The translations under genes and the position numbers were made by a program. DNA of 64,000 nt. It comes from Bacteroidales bacterium UBA5226 (lineage in GTDB: Bacteria > Bacteroidota > Bacteroidia > Bacteroidales > UBA932). This document shows positions 53,861 to 62,649 of this stretch, piece by piece. The notes beneath the pieces are model-generated. The model was not told the origin of the DNA. It saw only the letters and a program-made list of their open reading frames with translations, and ran no database searches. Position 1 is the stretch's first letter. Each line of letters opens with the position of its first letter. The stretch lies in assembly GCA_002409325.1 (NCBI GenBank), contig DHUU01000020.1:96980-160979 (forward strand). The letters are read 5' to 3'.

Positions 53861-54618
53861 AAAATCCTTACCAGATCATAGGACACGGAGACACTTCCGC
53901 GGACCTGCTTCATCTTATAGTCAAAAAAATCACTTCCCGGCAGGAAGATATCTTTTAAACCTATCATTACATACAAACCCATTCTGATACGGGGAAAGAT
54001 TCTTGCTTGATAACCTGCAAGCAGCCCTACATCCCAATTGCCCAGCAATGCCGAAAAATCCATAACCTGGGGACTTGAAAGAGCAGAATCCATCCGGTCC
54101 GGTTCAGCACCGATAAAACCTTTGGTTGCATAGGTTATGAAACGAGACCTCATAACCCAGGACCCGAAAAAACCCACCTGAATGCCATGCTGCCTTTTTG
54201 ATCCTGTCAGAAATTCCAGATACAGGGGTAGTTCCAGTATCTGAAAGCTCATAGACATTTCAGAAGTTCCTGTAAAATACTGGACCGTATTCTCTCCCTT
54301 GAACTTCTGGTTGGTCACGCGTGCATCTGCATCCATAGCAATGGTTTTGTAGTTCAGATTGGCTCCAATACTCCAGCGGGGATGAAAGTTCAGAAAAAAG
54401 CGGGCTCCCAGGGTGGCATTCAGTTTTGGATAGGCATTGAAAGCCCCGCCTATGGCAGAAAAGGGAATCGGCAGAGTTCCCCCTATGTCCGTCCCAATTA
54501 GTGGGGCGATACAGAAAGTAGAAGTGAACGAGTCTGTTCCCTGTGCAGACAGATGTGGAACAGACATCCAGAAAAAAGCCATTGCCAGCAGGGCCGATAT
54601 GAAGGATTTTCTTACCAT
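53851..54618 (-). CDS. Outer-membrane beta-barrel protein (porin family, PorT-like)
   Basis: 255 residues from ATG 54618; the longer open frame to 54798 lies in uvrA antisense and has no signal. Signal peptide MVRKSFISALLAMAFFWMS ending near HLSAQG. The rest is alternating strands, e.g. IGANLNYKTIAMD, IQVGFFGSWVMRS, RIRMGLYVMIGLK, typical of small barrels in Bacteroidota. Function unknown; resemblance to PorT-type proteins is only of general layout. -7 element at 54623-54630. Confidence 0.78.
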   Translation of the reverse strand: MVRKSFISALLAMAFFWMSVPHLSAQGTDSFTSTFCIAPLIGTDIGGTLPIPFSAIGGAFNAYPKLNATLGARFFLNFHPRWSIGANLNYKTIAMDADARVTNQKFKGENTVQYFTGTSEMSMSFQILELPLYLEFLTGSKRQHGIQVGFFGSWVMRSRFITYATKGFIGAEPDRMDSALSSPQVMDFSALLGNWDVGLLAGYQARIFPRIRMGLYVMIGLKDIFLPGSDFFDYKMKQVRGSVSVSYDLVRIFQR

Positions 54619-54622
54619 ATCA

Positions 54623-54630
54623 CAAAAATA
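54623..54630 (-). promoter_or_regulatory. -7 element of the beta-barrel gene
   Basis: TATTTTTG on the minus strand, 4 bases before ATG 54618 and just after the uvrA stop. Confidence 0.45.
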
Positions 54631-54656
54631 AAAACTTCTCACGATCCCTGTTACTG

Positions 54657-57449
54657 TTACACAGGAATTTTTGTACGTAAGGCCGCTCCTGTGGGCAAAT
54701 CGGATCTTTGCGCCAATCCTTCCGGTGTACCGCAATAACAACAGGATCCGCCCTTTTCGCCAGCCCCGGGACCCAGATCTATGACCCAGTCGGCACATTT
54801 GACCACGTCCATATTGTGTTCAACAACCAGCACCGTATGCCCCTTGGAGATCAGGGCGGAAAAAGATTTCAGCAGTTTTTCGATATCGTAGGCATGAAGC
54901 CCCGTGGTGGGTTCGTCAAAAATAAAGAGGCGGTTGGTCATGGTATTTTCCCTGGACAGGAAATAAGCCAGTTTCACCCGCTGGCTTTCTCCCCCGCTCA
55001 GGCTGCTGCTGCTCTGGCCCAGTTTAATGTACGAGAGTCCCACTTGATCCAGTGGCATAAGTCTCTCGGCTATGCGACGGGCAGTGGGATCGTCTTGGGA
55101 AGAGAAAAAATCTATAGCTTCCCGGACCGTCATTTCCAGAATGTCATTAATATTCCTGTCTTTGTAACTTACTTCTAGAATATCGGGCCTAAAACGTTTT
55201 CCTCCGCAGGACTCGCAGGTAAGGATAACATCCGCCATAAATTGCATTTCCACTTTAACTACCCCTTCGCCCTGGCACTCGGGACAGCGTCCGCCTTCAA
55301 TATTGAAAGAAAAATGCGAATGTCCGTAACCGTTCATACGCGCGTATGGCTGTTCAGAAAACAATTTCCGGATGTCGTCATAGGCTTTGATATAGGTAAC
55401 TGGATTTGACCGGGTGGACTTTCCAATGGGATTCTGGTCAACCAGCTCCACTCCCCCTATCCGGTGCAGGTCTCCTGTAAGGCGGCGGAATACACCGGGT
55501 GCCTGCATCCTGCCCTGATGGTATTCCCTGCCCAGGGCATAATACAGAATATCCCTTACCAGTGAGGATTTTCCTGAACCGCTAACGCCCGTAACAGCCG
55601 TAAAGATCTGCAGGGGAAATTTCACGTCTATTCCCTTCAGGTTATTGTGGGATGCTCCTTCCACTTCTATATAGGAATTCCAGGGAAGGCGGGTGTCAGG
55701 AACCGGGGTGATATGGGTGCCTGCCAGGAACCGGAGTGTGCGGCTCTCACCCGCCTCGCACGGCTGTCCCGGCAGCGGCGGAAGCCCCTGATACATAAGC
55801 CGGCCCCCGTCTTTTCCGGCCAGCGGTCCGATATCAATGATCTGGTCAGAGGCCCGCATAATTTCCTCGTCATGTTCCACAACCAGCACGGTGTTGCCAA
55901 GGTCTTTCAGGGCAAGCAGAGATGACAACAGCCTTTGGGTATCCCGGGGGTGCAGGCCTATACTCGGCTCGTCAAGAATATACAGGCTGCCGACCAGGGA
56001 ACTTCCCAGGGAGCTGACCAGGTTGACGCGCTGGCTCTCTCCCCCGCTCAAAGTGGAAGACCTCCGGTTCAATGTCAGGTAACCAAGCCCTACCTGGTTC
56101 AGGAAATGCAGGCGGGACGTGATTTCCTGGATGGTTCTGCCGGCAATCTCCAGTTCTTTCTGGTCCCAGGTTATGCCATCAATAAAAGCTTCCAGATCCT
56201 CAACATTCATATCCAGAAGCTGGTCAATGCGTTTGCCGTTTATTTTCACATAAGAGGCCTCTTTGCGCAGCCTGGTTCCCCCGCATCCGGGACACAACGT
56301 CTTGCCGGTATAGCGGCTGATCAGAATCCTGTTCTGGATTTTATAACGTGCAGTTTCCAGTTTTTTAAAGAACGGGTGGATTCCCGTGATATGGGTATCT
56401 CCATTCCAAAGCCATTCCTTTTCTGCTGTGGAAAGCTCGCTATAGGGCTTGTGCACAGGAAAATCTGCCTGTGAAGCATTCCTGATCACTTCGTCCCTGT
56501 AGGCGCTCATGATCTCACCCCTCCAGCAGGCAACGGTAAACTGGTATACAGATAGGCTCTGGTCCGGAACAACAAGTGATTCATCTATTCCGGTAACCTG
56601 CCCGTAACCACCGCATTCCGGACAAGCTCCCAGTGGACTGTTAAAACTGAAGAGGTGTTCGGTCGGTTCCATGAAAGTGATCCCGTCGGCTTCAAAACGT
56701 TTGGAAAACGCCACCGTTTCCTCCCCGTAACGGACAAACAGTGCCCCTTGTCCAATGGTAAAGGCAGAACGTATCGACTCAAGGATCCGGGCCCTGTTAT
56801 CGGGATCATCCCGCGACTCCACACGACCGGTCAGCAGCAGCACATTCTGCGAAGCATATCTGTCCATATCGCCGAGCAAATCCCCGGTACGCACCATATC
56901 CTTTCCGTCATGAAATCTGACATATCCTTCCTGTTGCAACTGCAACAGGTTCTCTACCCGTCGCAGGGCATCTTCCCATCCGAACGGGGCCAGCAGCATA
57001 GCATAAGTGCCCTGGGGCAGGGATAAAATAAACTGCAGGACATCTTCCTGGCTGTGGCTTCTTACCTCTTTTCCGGTAACCGGAGAATAGGTCTTTCCCA
57101 CGCGGGCATATAAGAGGCGAAGGTAATCGAATATTTCTGTAGCCGTTCCCAGTGTGGAGCGGGGATTTCGTGTATTAACCCTTTGTTCAATGGCAATGGT
57201 GGGAGGTATTCCCTCTATGGAATCCACATCGGGTTTTTTGATCCTTCCCAGGAACTGGCGGGCATAAGCCGACAGGCTTTCCACGTAACGCCTTTGCCCT
57301 TCTGCAAAAAGCGTGTCAAAAGCCAGGGATGATTTTCCCGAACCGGACACTCCTGTTATCACAATAAGTCGGTCCCTGGGGATATCAATGGATATATTCT
57401 TCAAATTGTGGACGCGGGCGCCCCTGACTTTAATAACCTCTTGCTTCAT
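54657..57449 (-). CDS. uvrA: Excinuclease ABC subunit A
   Basis: 930 residues from ATG 57449 (MKQEVIKVRGAR), or 936 from 57467; the first leaves a 4-base gap to relA and agrees with the family N-terminus. Two ABC modules: Walker A GVSGSGKSSLAFDTLFAEG and GVSGSGKSSLVRD; signatures LSGGESQRVNL and LSGGESQRVKL; zinc modules with CPECGGYG, CPGCGGTR and CPECQGEG with CESCGGKRF. UvrA finds DNA damage together with UvrB in nucleotide excision repair. It is third in the order uvrB, relA, uvrA. Confidence 0.97.
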   Translation of the reverse strand: MKQEVIKVRGARVHNLKNISIDIPRDRLIVITGVSGSGKSSLAFDTLFAEGQRRYVESLSAYARQFLGRIKKPDVDSIEGIPPTIAIEQRVNTRNPRSTLGTATEIFDYLRLLYARVGKTYSPVTGKEVRSHSQEDVLQFILSLPQGTYAMLLAPFGWEDALRRVENLLQLQQEGYVRFHDGKDMVRTGDLLGDMDRYASQNVLLLTGRVESRDDPDNRARILESIRSAFTIGQGALFVRYGEETVAFSKRFEADGITFMEPTEHLFSFNSPLGACPECGGYGQVTGIDESLVVPDQSLSVYQFTVACWRGEIMSAYRDEVIRNASQADFPVHKPYSELSTAEKEWLWNGDTHITGIHPFFKKLETARYKIQNRILISRYTGKTLCPGCGGTRLRKEASYVKINGKRIDQLLDMNVEDLEAFIDGITWDQKELEIAGRTIQEITSRLHFLNQVGLGYLTLNRRSSTLSGGESQRVNLVSSLGSSLVGSLYILDEPSIGLHPRDTQRLLSSLLALKDLGNTVLVVEHDEEIMRASDQIIDIGPLAGKDGGRLMYQGLPPLPGQPCEAGESRTLRFLAGTHITPVPDTRLPWNSYIEVEGASHNNLKGIDVKFPLQIFTAVTGVSGSGKSSLVRDILYYALGREYHQGRMQAPGVFRRLTGDLHRIGGVELVDQNPIGKSTRSNPVTYIKAYDDIRKLFSEQPYARMNGYGHSHFSFNIEGGRCPECQGEGVVKVEMQFMADVILTCESCGGKRFRPDILEVSYKDRNINDILEMTVREAIDFFSSQDDPTARRIAERLMPLDQVGLSYIKLGQSSSSLSGGESQRVKLAYFLSRENTMTNRLFIFDEPTTGLHAYDIEKLLKSFSALISKGHTVLVVEHNMDVVKCADWVIDLGPGAGEKGGSCCYCGTPEGLAQRSDLPTGAALRTKIPV

Positions 57450-57453
57450 GGCT

Positions 57454-59547
57454 TCATTCCCTGGCAACTTTAATGATTCCCCTGATTTTCCGAAGCTGGA
57501 ACAACAGCAGGTCCGCCTGTTTATTGGAGTTTACCGCCACCTGCAGCTTCCCGGAAATCTTTCCGCTTTGCCCCGAGAACGTAAAACTGCGCAGGTTCAG
57601 CGAAAGGTTTCCTATCACATCACTGATTTCCTGAGCCAGTCCGGCTTCCTGATACGCTGTAAACCGTATGGTTATCTGAAAAATGGCCGAGGCTACCGTA
57701 TCGCGCCACCGCACTTTCTGAATCCTGTAGGGGTATTGTGTGATCAGGCGGGCAGCATTGGGGCAGCTCATCCTGTGTATCTTGATCCCTTCCTTGATGG
57801 ACACGAATCCAAAAATGTCATCACCTATCACCGGATTGCAACACCTGGCCAGTTTGTAGCCAATCCTTCCAAAAGAATCATCGATCACCAGGTAGTCTCC
57901 CTCCCCGTACCTTTTTTTCTCTTCTGTCTGTTCCGCCGGAGGTGCTCCGATCTCGGGTTTTTCTGTTTTTTCTTCTTTTTCCTGCAACAGGAACAATTTG
58001 ATATCCTGAAGAGATATATCTTCCCGTGCTATAGCGGCATAAAAATCGCTGATCTGCCTGATCCGGTAATGCTTCAACAGCTGGGTCATATCTTCTGGAG
58101 TTGGCTCGAGTTTCCAGTTTTTCAGGCGGCGTTCCAGCATTTCCCTGCCTGCTGCATCCTGGATTCCGGTCTCTTCGCGCAATTTCTGGCGAATCTTATT
58201 CCTGGCCTTTCCCGAAACCACAAAACCGAGCCAGTCCTTTGAAGGCTTCTGGTTCCTGGACGTCAGGATTTCCACCACATCTCCGGTGTGCAGTACTTCC
58301 CGTACCTGCGACATTTTACCGTTCACCCGGCCACCGGTACATTTGAGACCAATATTGGTATGGATCTCAAAGGCAAAATCAAGTACGGTGGCCCCAGCTG
58401 CCAGTCGCCTCAGATCACCGGCCGGGGTAAAAACATAGATCTCATCGGGTTTGAATAAATCTCCTTCAGGGATTGAAAAATCTTCGTTAGGATTCTGGAG
58501 GCGTTTTCTCACACCGGAAAGCCAATCGCGCATTACCTGCTCGGTTTTAACCCCTTTGTATGCCCAGTGAGCTGCAACTCCGTACTCTGCCACCATGTCC
58601 ATCCTGCGGCTGCGGATCTGAACTTCCAGTGTCGTGCCTTCCGGCGCACGGACTGTGATATGCAGCGATTCGTACCCGCTGGCTTTGGGTACCGTGATCC
58701 AATCCCTCATCCTCTCGGGTATGGGTACATATATTTGCGTAACGATGGAGTACACCTGCCAGCAGACTTCCTTTTCCTTATCCGGTGTTGTGTCCACAAT
58801 AAACCGTATAGCCAGGATATCGTACACTTCATCCATGCCCACCTGCTGTACCTGCATCTTGCGCCAGATAGAATAGGTTGTTTTGGTACGGCTCTTGAGT
58901 TCGTACTGTACCCCGGCCTTTCTGAGTCCCTCTTCCAGTGGCTTAACAAACCGGGCAATCAGCAACTTCCGTTCAATTTCGGTAGCCCTCAGGTTGTTGT
59001 TGATCAAACGGTAATCTTCCGGCTGCAGGATTCTGAAAGAAAGGTCTTCAAGTTCGCTCTTGATTCCGTACAAACCCAGCTGGTGTGCCAGCGGAGAATA
59101 TAGCATCATGGTTTCAGTCGCTTTTTTTACATGGTCGTTCCTGGGAAAACAATCGGTAAGCGACCTCATGACTTCCAGCCTGTCGGCCAGTTTGATGAGG
59201 GTGACCCTGGGATCGGCGGAATAGGATAAGATCAGTTTCCGGTAATTCTCCGCCTGTAAGCGTGTGTCCCTGGGATTGATGGTGGATATCTTGTTCAGTC
59301 CCTGAACCATCTGGCCAATTTCAGCACCAAAGAACCGATCAATTTCTTCCAGCAGCTCCGGATGCTTGCGGCTGGCCTCATGCAGGTACACCGTGGAAAC
59401 GGCCTCCTGGGTAAGGCCGATTTCCTTTTCCACGATGGCAGCCACTGCCTCCACATGATGCATGAAAGGAGTCCCGTTGCCCCGTGTCAGGCCTTCCAGA
59501 GTGACAGAAGCAATCTCCCTGGCCTTATCTGTCATTGACTGATTCAT
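57454..59547 (-). CDS. relA: RelA/SpoT family (p)ppGpp synthetase, hydrolase domain degenerate
   Basis: 697 residues. The N-terminal HD domain keeps the first histidine (MHHVEAVA) but the usual HDxxED appears as YLHEASRKHP, so Mn-dependent ppGpp hydrolysis is probably lost. The synthetase domain is intact (SRTKTTYSIWRKM, YDILAIRF, PKASGYESLHITV, EVQIRSRRMD, AAHWAYKG). TGS (YVFTPAGDLRRLAAGATVLDFAF) and C-terminal ACT regions follow. This is a long RelA synthetase; a separate hydrolase would be needed elsewhere. It overlaps uvrB by 4 bases. Confidence 0.93.
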   Translation of the reverse strand: MNQSMTDKAREIASVTLEGLTRGNGTPFMHHVEAVAAIVEKEIGLTQEAVSTVYLHEASRKHPELLEEIDRFFGAEIGQMVQGLNKISTINPRDTRLQAENYRKLILSYSADPRVTLIKLADRLEVMRSLTDCFPRNDHVKKATETMMLYSPLAHQLGLYGIKSELEDLSFRILQPEDYRLINNNLRATEIERKLLIARFVKPLEEGLRKAGVQYELKSRTKTTYSIWRKMQVQQVGMDEVYDILAIRFIVDTTPDKEKEVCWQVYSIVTQIYVPIPERMRDWITVPKASGYESLHITVRAPEGTTLEVQIRSRRMDMVAEYGVAAHWAYKGVKTEQVMRDWLSGVRKRLQNPNEDFSIPEGDLFKPDEIYVFTPAGDLRRLAAGATVLDFAFEIHTNIGLKCTGGRVNGKMSQVREVLHTGDVVEILTSRNQKPSKDWLGFVVSGKARNKIRQKLREETGIQDAAGREMLERRLKNWKLEPTPEDMTQLLKHYRIRQISDFYAAIAREDISLQDIKLFLLQEKEEKTEKPEIGAPPAEQTEEKKRYGEGDYLVIDDSFGRIGYKLARCCNPVIGDDIFGFVSIKEGIKIHRMSCPNAARLITQYPYRIQKVRWRDTVASAIFQITIRFTAYQEAGLAQEISDVIGNLSLNLRSFTFSGQSGKISGKLQVAVNSNKQADLLLFQLRKIRGIIKVARE

Positions 59548-61535
59548 TTGCGTAATTTTTCCAACCCATACATTTCATCGCGGTACCTGGCAGCTGTTAT
59601 ATAATCCAGTTTCGTGGCCGCCTCTTCCATTCTTTTCCTTGCCGTGGCAATGGCTTGTTCCAGTTGTTGCGGGGTCATGGCATGAGCCACCGGATCTTCG
59701 GCCACCATGGCCATTACATCCGGCACCTGGCCATACCCGGATTCCTGTTTCATGGTATAGCGTATGTTCAAGGCTACCTGTGTCGGGGTAATCCCGTGCT
59801 CCAGGTTGTATTGCATCTGCTTTTTCCGGCGCCTTTCCGTTTCCCCAATCGTCCGGGCCATGGAATCGGTAATCTTGTCGGCATACATGATCACAAGCCC
59901 TTCCACATTGCGTGCTGCCCTTCCAGCCGTTTGGGTCAACGCTCTTTCAGAGCGTAAAAAACCCTCCTTGTCTGCATCCAATATAGCAACCAGGGAAACC
60001 TGTGGCAGATCCAGGCCTTCCCTCAGCAAATTAACCCCCACCAGTACGTCGTAATACCCTTTTTGAAATTCTTCAAGGATCCTGATCCGTTCCAGGGTTT
60101 CCACATCTGAATGAATGTAGGTGCAGCGAACACGGATCTTCTGAAGGTATTTGTCCAATTCCTCTGCCATTCTTTTTGTGAGTGTTGTAACCAAAACGCG
60201 CTGATTTTTGGCGGCTCGGAGACGGATCTCTTCTATCAGGTCATCTATCTGCCCCTCTGTCCTACGGACTTCAACCGGCGGATCCAGCAGGCCCGTGGGA
60301 CGTACTACCTGTTCCACAATCAGTCCGCCTGACCGTTCCAGTTCATAATCCGCCGGGGTGGCCGATACATAAAAGCGCTGCCCTATGACCTGGTCAAATT
60401 CGCCAAAGGTCAGGGGCCGGTTGTCTGCAGCCGCCGGAAGGCGGAAACCATATTCTATGAGCACTTCCTTGCGGGAGCGGTCGCCCCCGTGCATGGCCCG
60501 TATCTGGGGAAGTGTTACGTGACTCTCGTCAATAATGGTCAGAAAGTCTTGCGGGAAGTAATCCAGTAGACAGAAAGGCCTTGTTCCCGGAGAACGTCCG
60601 TCAAAATACCGGGAATAATTTTCAATGCCCGGGCAATAGCCCAGCTCACGTATCATTTCCATATCAAACTCTACACGTTCCAGCAATCTTTTGGCTTCCA
60701 GGTGTTTGCCCAACTCTTTAAGTACAGTCACCCTATCGGTCAGATCGTCCTGGATACTCCTTATGGCCTGTTCTTTCCTTTCCTTGGTGGTTACAAAGGC
60801 ACTGGCCGGGTATATGGCTATGCCTTCAATCTTTTCTATTACCCCACCGGTCATAGGATCAACCCGTTCAATGGAATCGATATGATTATCCCAGAAAGAG
60901 ATCCTGCAGGCAATGTCATCATAGGCAAGGTAGACATCCACAACATCACCCCGGACACGGAAAGTCCCTCTTTTGAATTCGTTTTCGTTGCGCGAATAAA
61001 GCGCATCTACCAACCGGTACAGTAATTGGTTAAAGTCATGGACCTGGCCTGTTTTCAAGGTAATGGTATTGGCATGGAAATCATCGGGATTGCCAATGCC
61101 GTACAGGCAGGAAACACTGGAAACTACAAGGACGTCACGCCGGCCGCTTAACAAAGAAGAGGAAGTGCTCAGGCGTAATTTCTCTATCTCATCGTTAATG
61201 CTCAGGTCTTTTTCAATATAGACATCGGTAACAGGCAAATAGGCTTCCGGCTGGTAGTAATCATAATAGGAAACAAAATATTCTACTGCATTATCGGGAA
61301 AAAAGCCTTTGAACTCGGCGTATAGCTGTGCAGCCAATGTCTTGTTGTGACTGATCACCAGTGTGGGTCTTTGCAACCGCTCCACCACGTTGGCCATGGT
61401 AAATGTTTTCCCGGAACCCGTAACCCCAAGCAAAACGGCGGCTTCAGTTCCCTCCTTTAAGAGGGTGCTTAACTGATCAATTGCCTGTGGCTGGTCTCCC
61501 GTAGGCTCATACGGTGCCTTGAGTTTGAATTGCAT
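59544..61535 (-). CDS. uvrB: Excinuclease ABC subunit B
   Basis: 663 residues from ATG 61535 (MQFKLKAPYEPTGDQ); the upstream extension to 61556 is discarded. Helicase motifs: GVTGSGKTFT, beta-hairpin YYDYYQPEAYLP, DESHVTLPQ, VGVNLLREGLD and QTAGRAARN, and a C-terminal UVR motif (LEQAIATARKRMEEAATKLD). It loads onto damaged DNA with UvrA and recruits UvrC. It has its own promoter at 61554-61584, inside the end of the chromate transporter gene. Confidence 0.97.
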   Translation of the reverse strand: MQFKLKAPYEPTGDQPQAIDQLSTLLKEGTEAAVLLGVTGSGKTFTMANVVERLQRPTLVISHNKTLAAQLYAEFKGFFPDNAVEYFVSYYDYYQPEAYLPVTDVYIEKDLSINDEIEKLRLSTSSSLLSGRRDVLVVSSVSCLYGIGNPDDFHANTITLKTGQVHDFNQLLYRLVDALYSRNENEFKRGTFRVRGDVVDVYLAYDDIACRISFWDNHIDSIERVDPMTGGVIEKIEGIAIYPASAFVTTKERKEQAIRSIQDDLTDRVTVLKELGKHLEAKRLLERVEFDMEMIRELGYCPGIENYSRYFDGRSPGTRPFCLLDYFPQDFLTIIDESHVTLPQIRAMHGGDRSRKEVLIEYGFRLPAAADNRPLTFGEFDQVIGQRFYVSATPADYELERSGGLIVEQVVRPTGLLDPPVEVRRTEGQIDDLIEEIRLRAAKNQRVLVTTLTKRMAEELDKYLQKIRVRCTYIHSDVETLERIRILEEFQKGYYDVLVGVNLLREGLDLPQVSLVAILDADKEGFLRSERALTQTAGRAARNVEGLVIMYADKITDSMARTIGETERRRKKQMQYNLEHGITPTQVALNIRYTMKQESGYGQVPDVMAMVAEDPVAHAMTPQQLEQAIATARKRMEEAATKLDYITAARYRDEMYGLEKLRK

Positions 61536-61553
61536 AGAAATAATAACAGACAA

Positions 61554-61584
61554 CAAATTTACTGAAAAACGTCAGTACATCAAA
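61554..61584 (-). promoter_or_regulatory. Promoter of uvrB
   Basis: On the minus strand TTTG at 61581-61584, a 19-base spacer and TAAATTTG at 61554-61561, both at consensus. The ATG is 18 bases further at 61535. Confidence 0.65.
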
Positions 61585-62099
61585 TATCCGGCAAAGCCTC
61601 CCAGAACCATAAGTAAAATGGGATGCACCCTGTAGAAATAGGCGGCCAGGAAACTGACCGAAAAGAGCAGGTAGCTGCGGTAATCCACAAAATTGGCGGG
61701 AGTGGCCATATTCAGTACTGCAGCAGCAATCAATCCCACCACAACGGGACGGATGCCACTGAATATCCCCTGAAAGGTTTGGTTTTTACTGTACTTTTTA
61801 TAAGCCCGTATTACAATGGACATCATGACAACAGAAGGGATGATCAGGGCAAGGGTTGCCATGACCGATCCGAGTAAATTTCCTCCCGACGCAGTGTAAC
61901 CTACGTAAGTTGCCGTGTTGATGGCAATAGGACCGGGTGTCATCTGCGATACGGCCACAATATCGGAAAAAACCTCCATGGTAATCCAGCCGTTATGGTA
62001 TACTACTTCGTCCTGGATCAGGGACAGCATCGCGTAGCCTCCTCCAAAGCAAAACAAACCAATCTTAAAGAAGCTGTAAAACAATTCCAGGTAGATCAT
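61572..62099 (-). CDS. chrA: Chromate transporter family protein, second half
   Basis: 175 residues with several membrane spans. The CHR motif FKIGLFCFGGGYAMLSLIQDEVV near the start and QMTPGPIAINTATYVGY are family marks. Single-domain CHR proteins occur in pairs and form a heterodimer matching full-length ChrA. The family exports chromate, though the natural substrate in anaerobes is uncertain. Overlaps the upstream partner by 4 bases. Confidence 0.9.
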   Translation of the reverse strand: MIYLELFYSFFKIGLFCFGGGYAMLSLIQDEVVYHNGWITMEVFSDIVAVSQMTPGPIAINTATYVGYTASGGNLLGSVMATLALIIPSVVMMSIVIRAYKKYSKNQTFQGIFSGIRPVVVGLIAAAVLNMATPANFVDYRSYLLFSVSFLAAYFYRVHPILLMVLGGFAGYLMY

Positions 62100-62647
62100 A
62101 GGCCGTGCCTCCTCTTCCGGTATGTTTCAATCCTGAACCAGACATAGCCTCCCATCCCGGCAGCCAGGATAATCCAGACAGGAGATACCCCCATCAGCCA
62201 GATCAGCACTGTGGCGGCAACAGCTATCAGCCCCGTCGCATAAGTCAGGCCTATGGAACGCATGGTGGTTATAACCGGAACGGCAATCAGGGAAACAACC
62301 ACCGGACGCATGCCCATAAAAATCTTTTCTACAACAGAATTTTCCCTGAAATTCTGAAAGAAAACTGCCAGAACCAAAATAGAAAAAAACGGGGCACAGA
62401 CAGCCCCCAGAACAGATACCAGAGACCCGCCAGTCCCTTTGACCCGGTAGCCGACTGCTACAGCAATGTTAACAGCAATAACACCAGGCATAGTCTGCGT
62501 TACAGCCAGTATGTCTGTAAAAACTTCTTTTGTGATCCATTTTTTTCGCTCCACAACCTCCCGCTCAATGACCGGCAACATAGCCAGCCCGCCCCCAATA
62601 GTAAAGGCTCCTATTCTGAAAAACACCTTAAACAGCTCCCAGTACAT
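62096..62647 (-). CDS. chrA: Chromate transporter family protein, first half
   Basis: 183 residues. CHR motif FRIGAFTIGGGLAMLPVIEREVV and TQTMPGVIAVNIAVAVGY parallel its partner downstream. Four to five membrane spans and a basic C-terminal tail. It begins 2 bases after the mtaB stop and overlaps the second half by ATGA, so mtaB and both halves are probably co-transcribed. Confidence 0.9.
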   Translation of the reverse strand: MYWELFKVFFRIGAFTIGGGLAMLPVIEREVVERKKWITKEVFTDILAVTQTMPGVIAVNIAVAVGYRVKGTGGSLVSVLGAVCAPFFSILVLAVFFQNFRENSVVEKIFMGMRPVVVSLIAVPVITTMRSIGLTYATGLIAVAATVLIWLMGVSPVWIILAAGMGGYVWFRIETYRKRRHGL

Positions 62648-62649
62648 TG

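Noticed and set aside
57313..58242. 309-codon plus-strand frame across the uvrA/relA junction
   Set aside because: Antisense to two strong genes; no family-like motif, and the tail is rich in Phe/Leu as expected from reverse Glu/Lys codons.
61572..62647. Chromate transporter split by a frameshift
   Set aside because: Two complete CHR domains each with its own start and an ATGA overlap; paired short CHR proteins are a known normal form.
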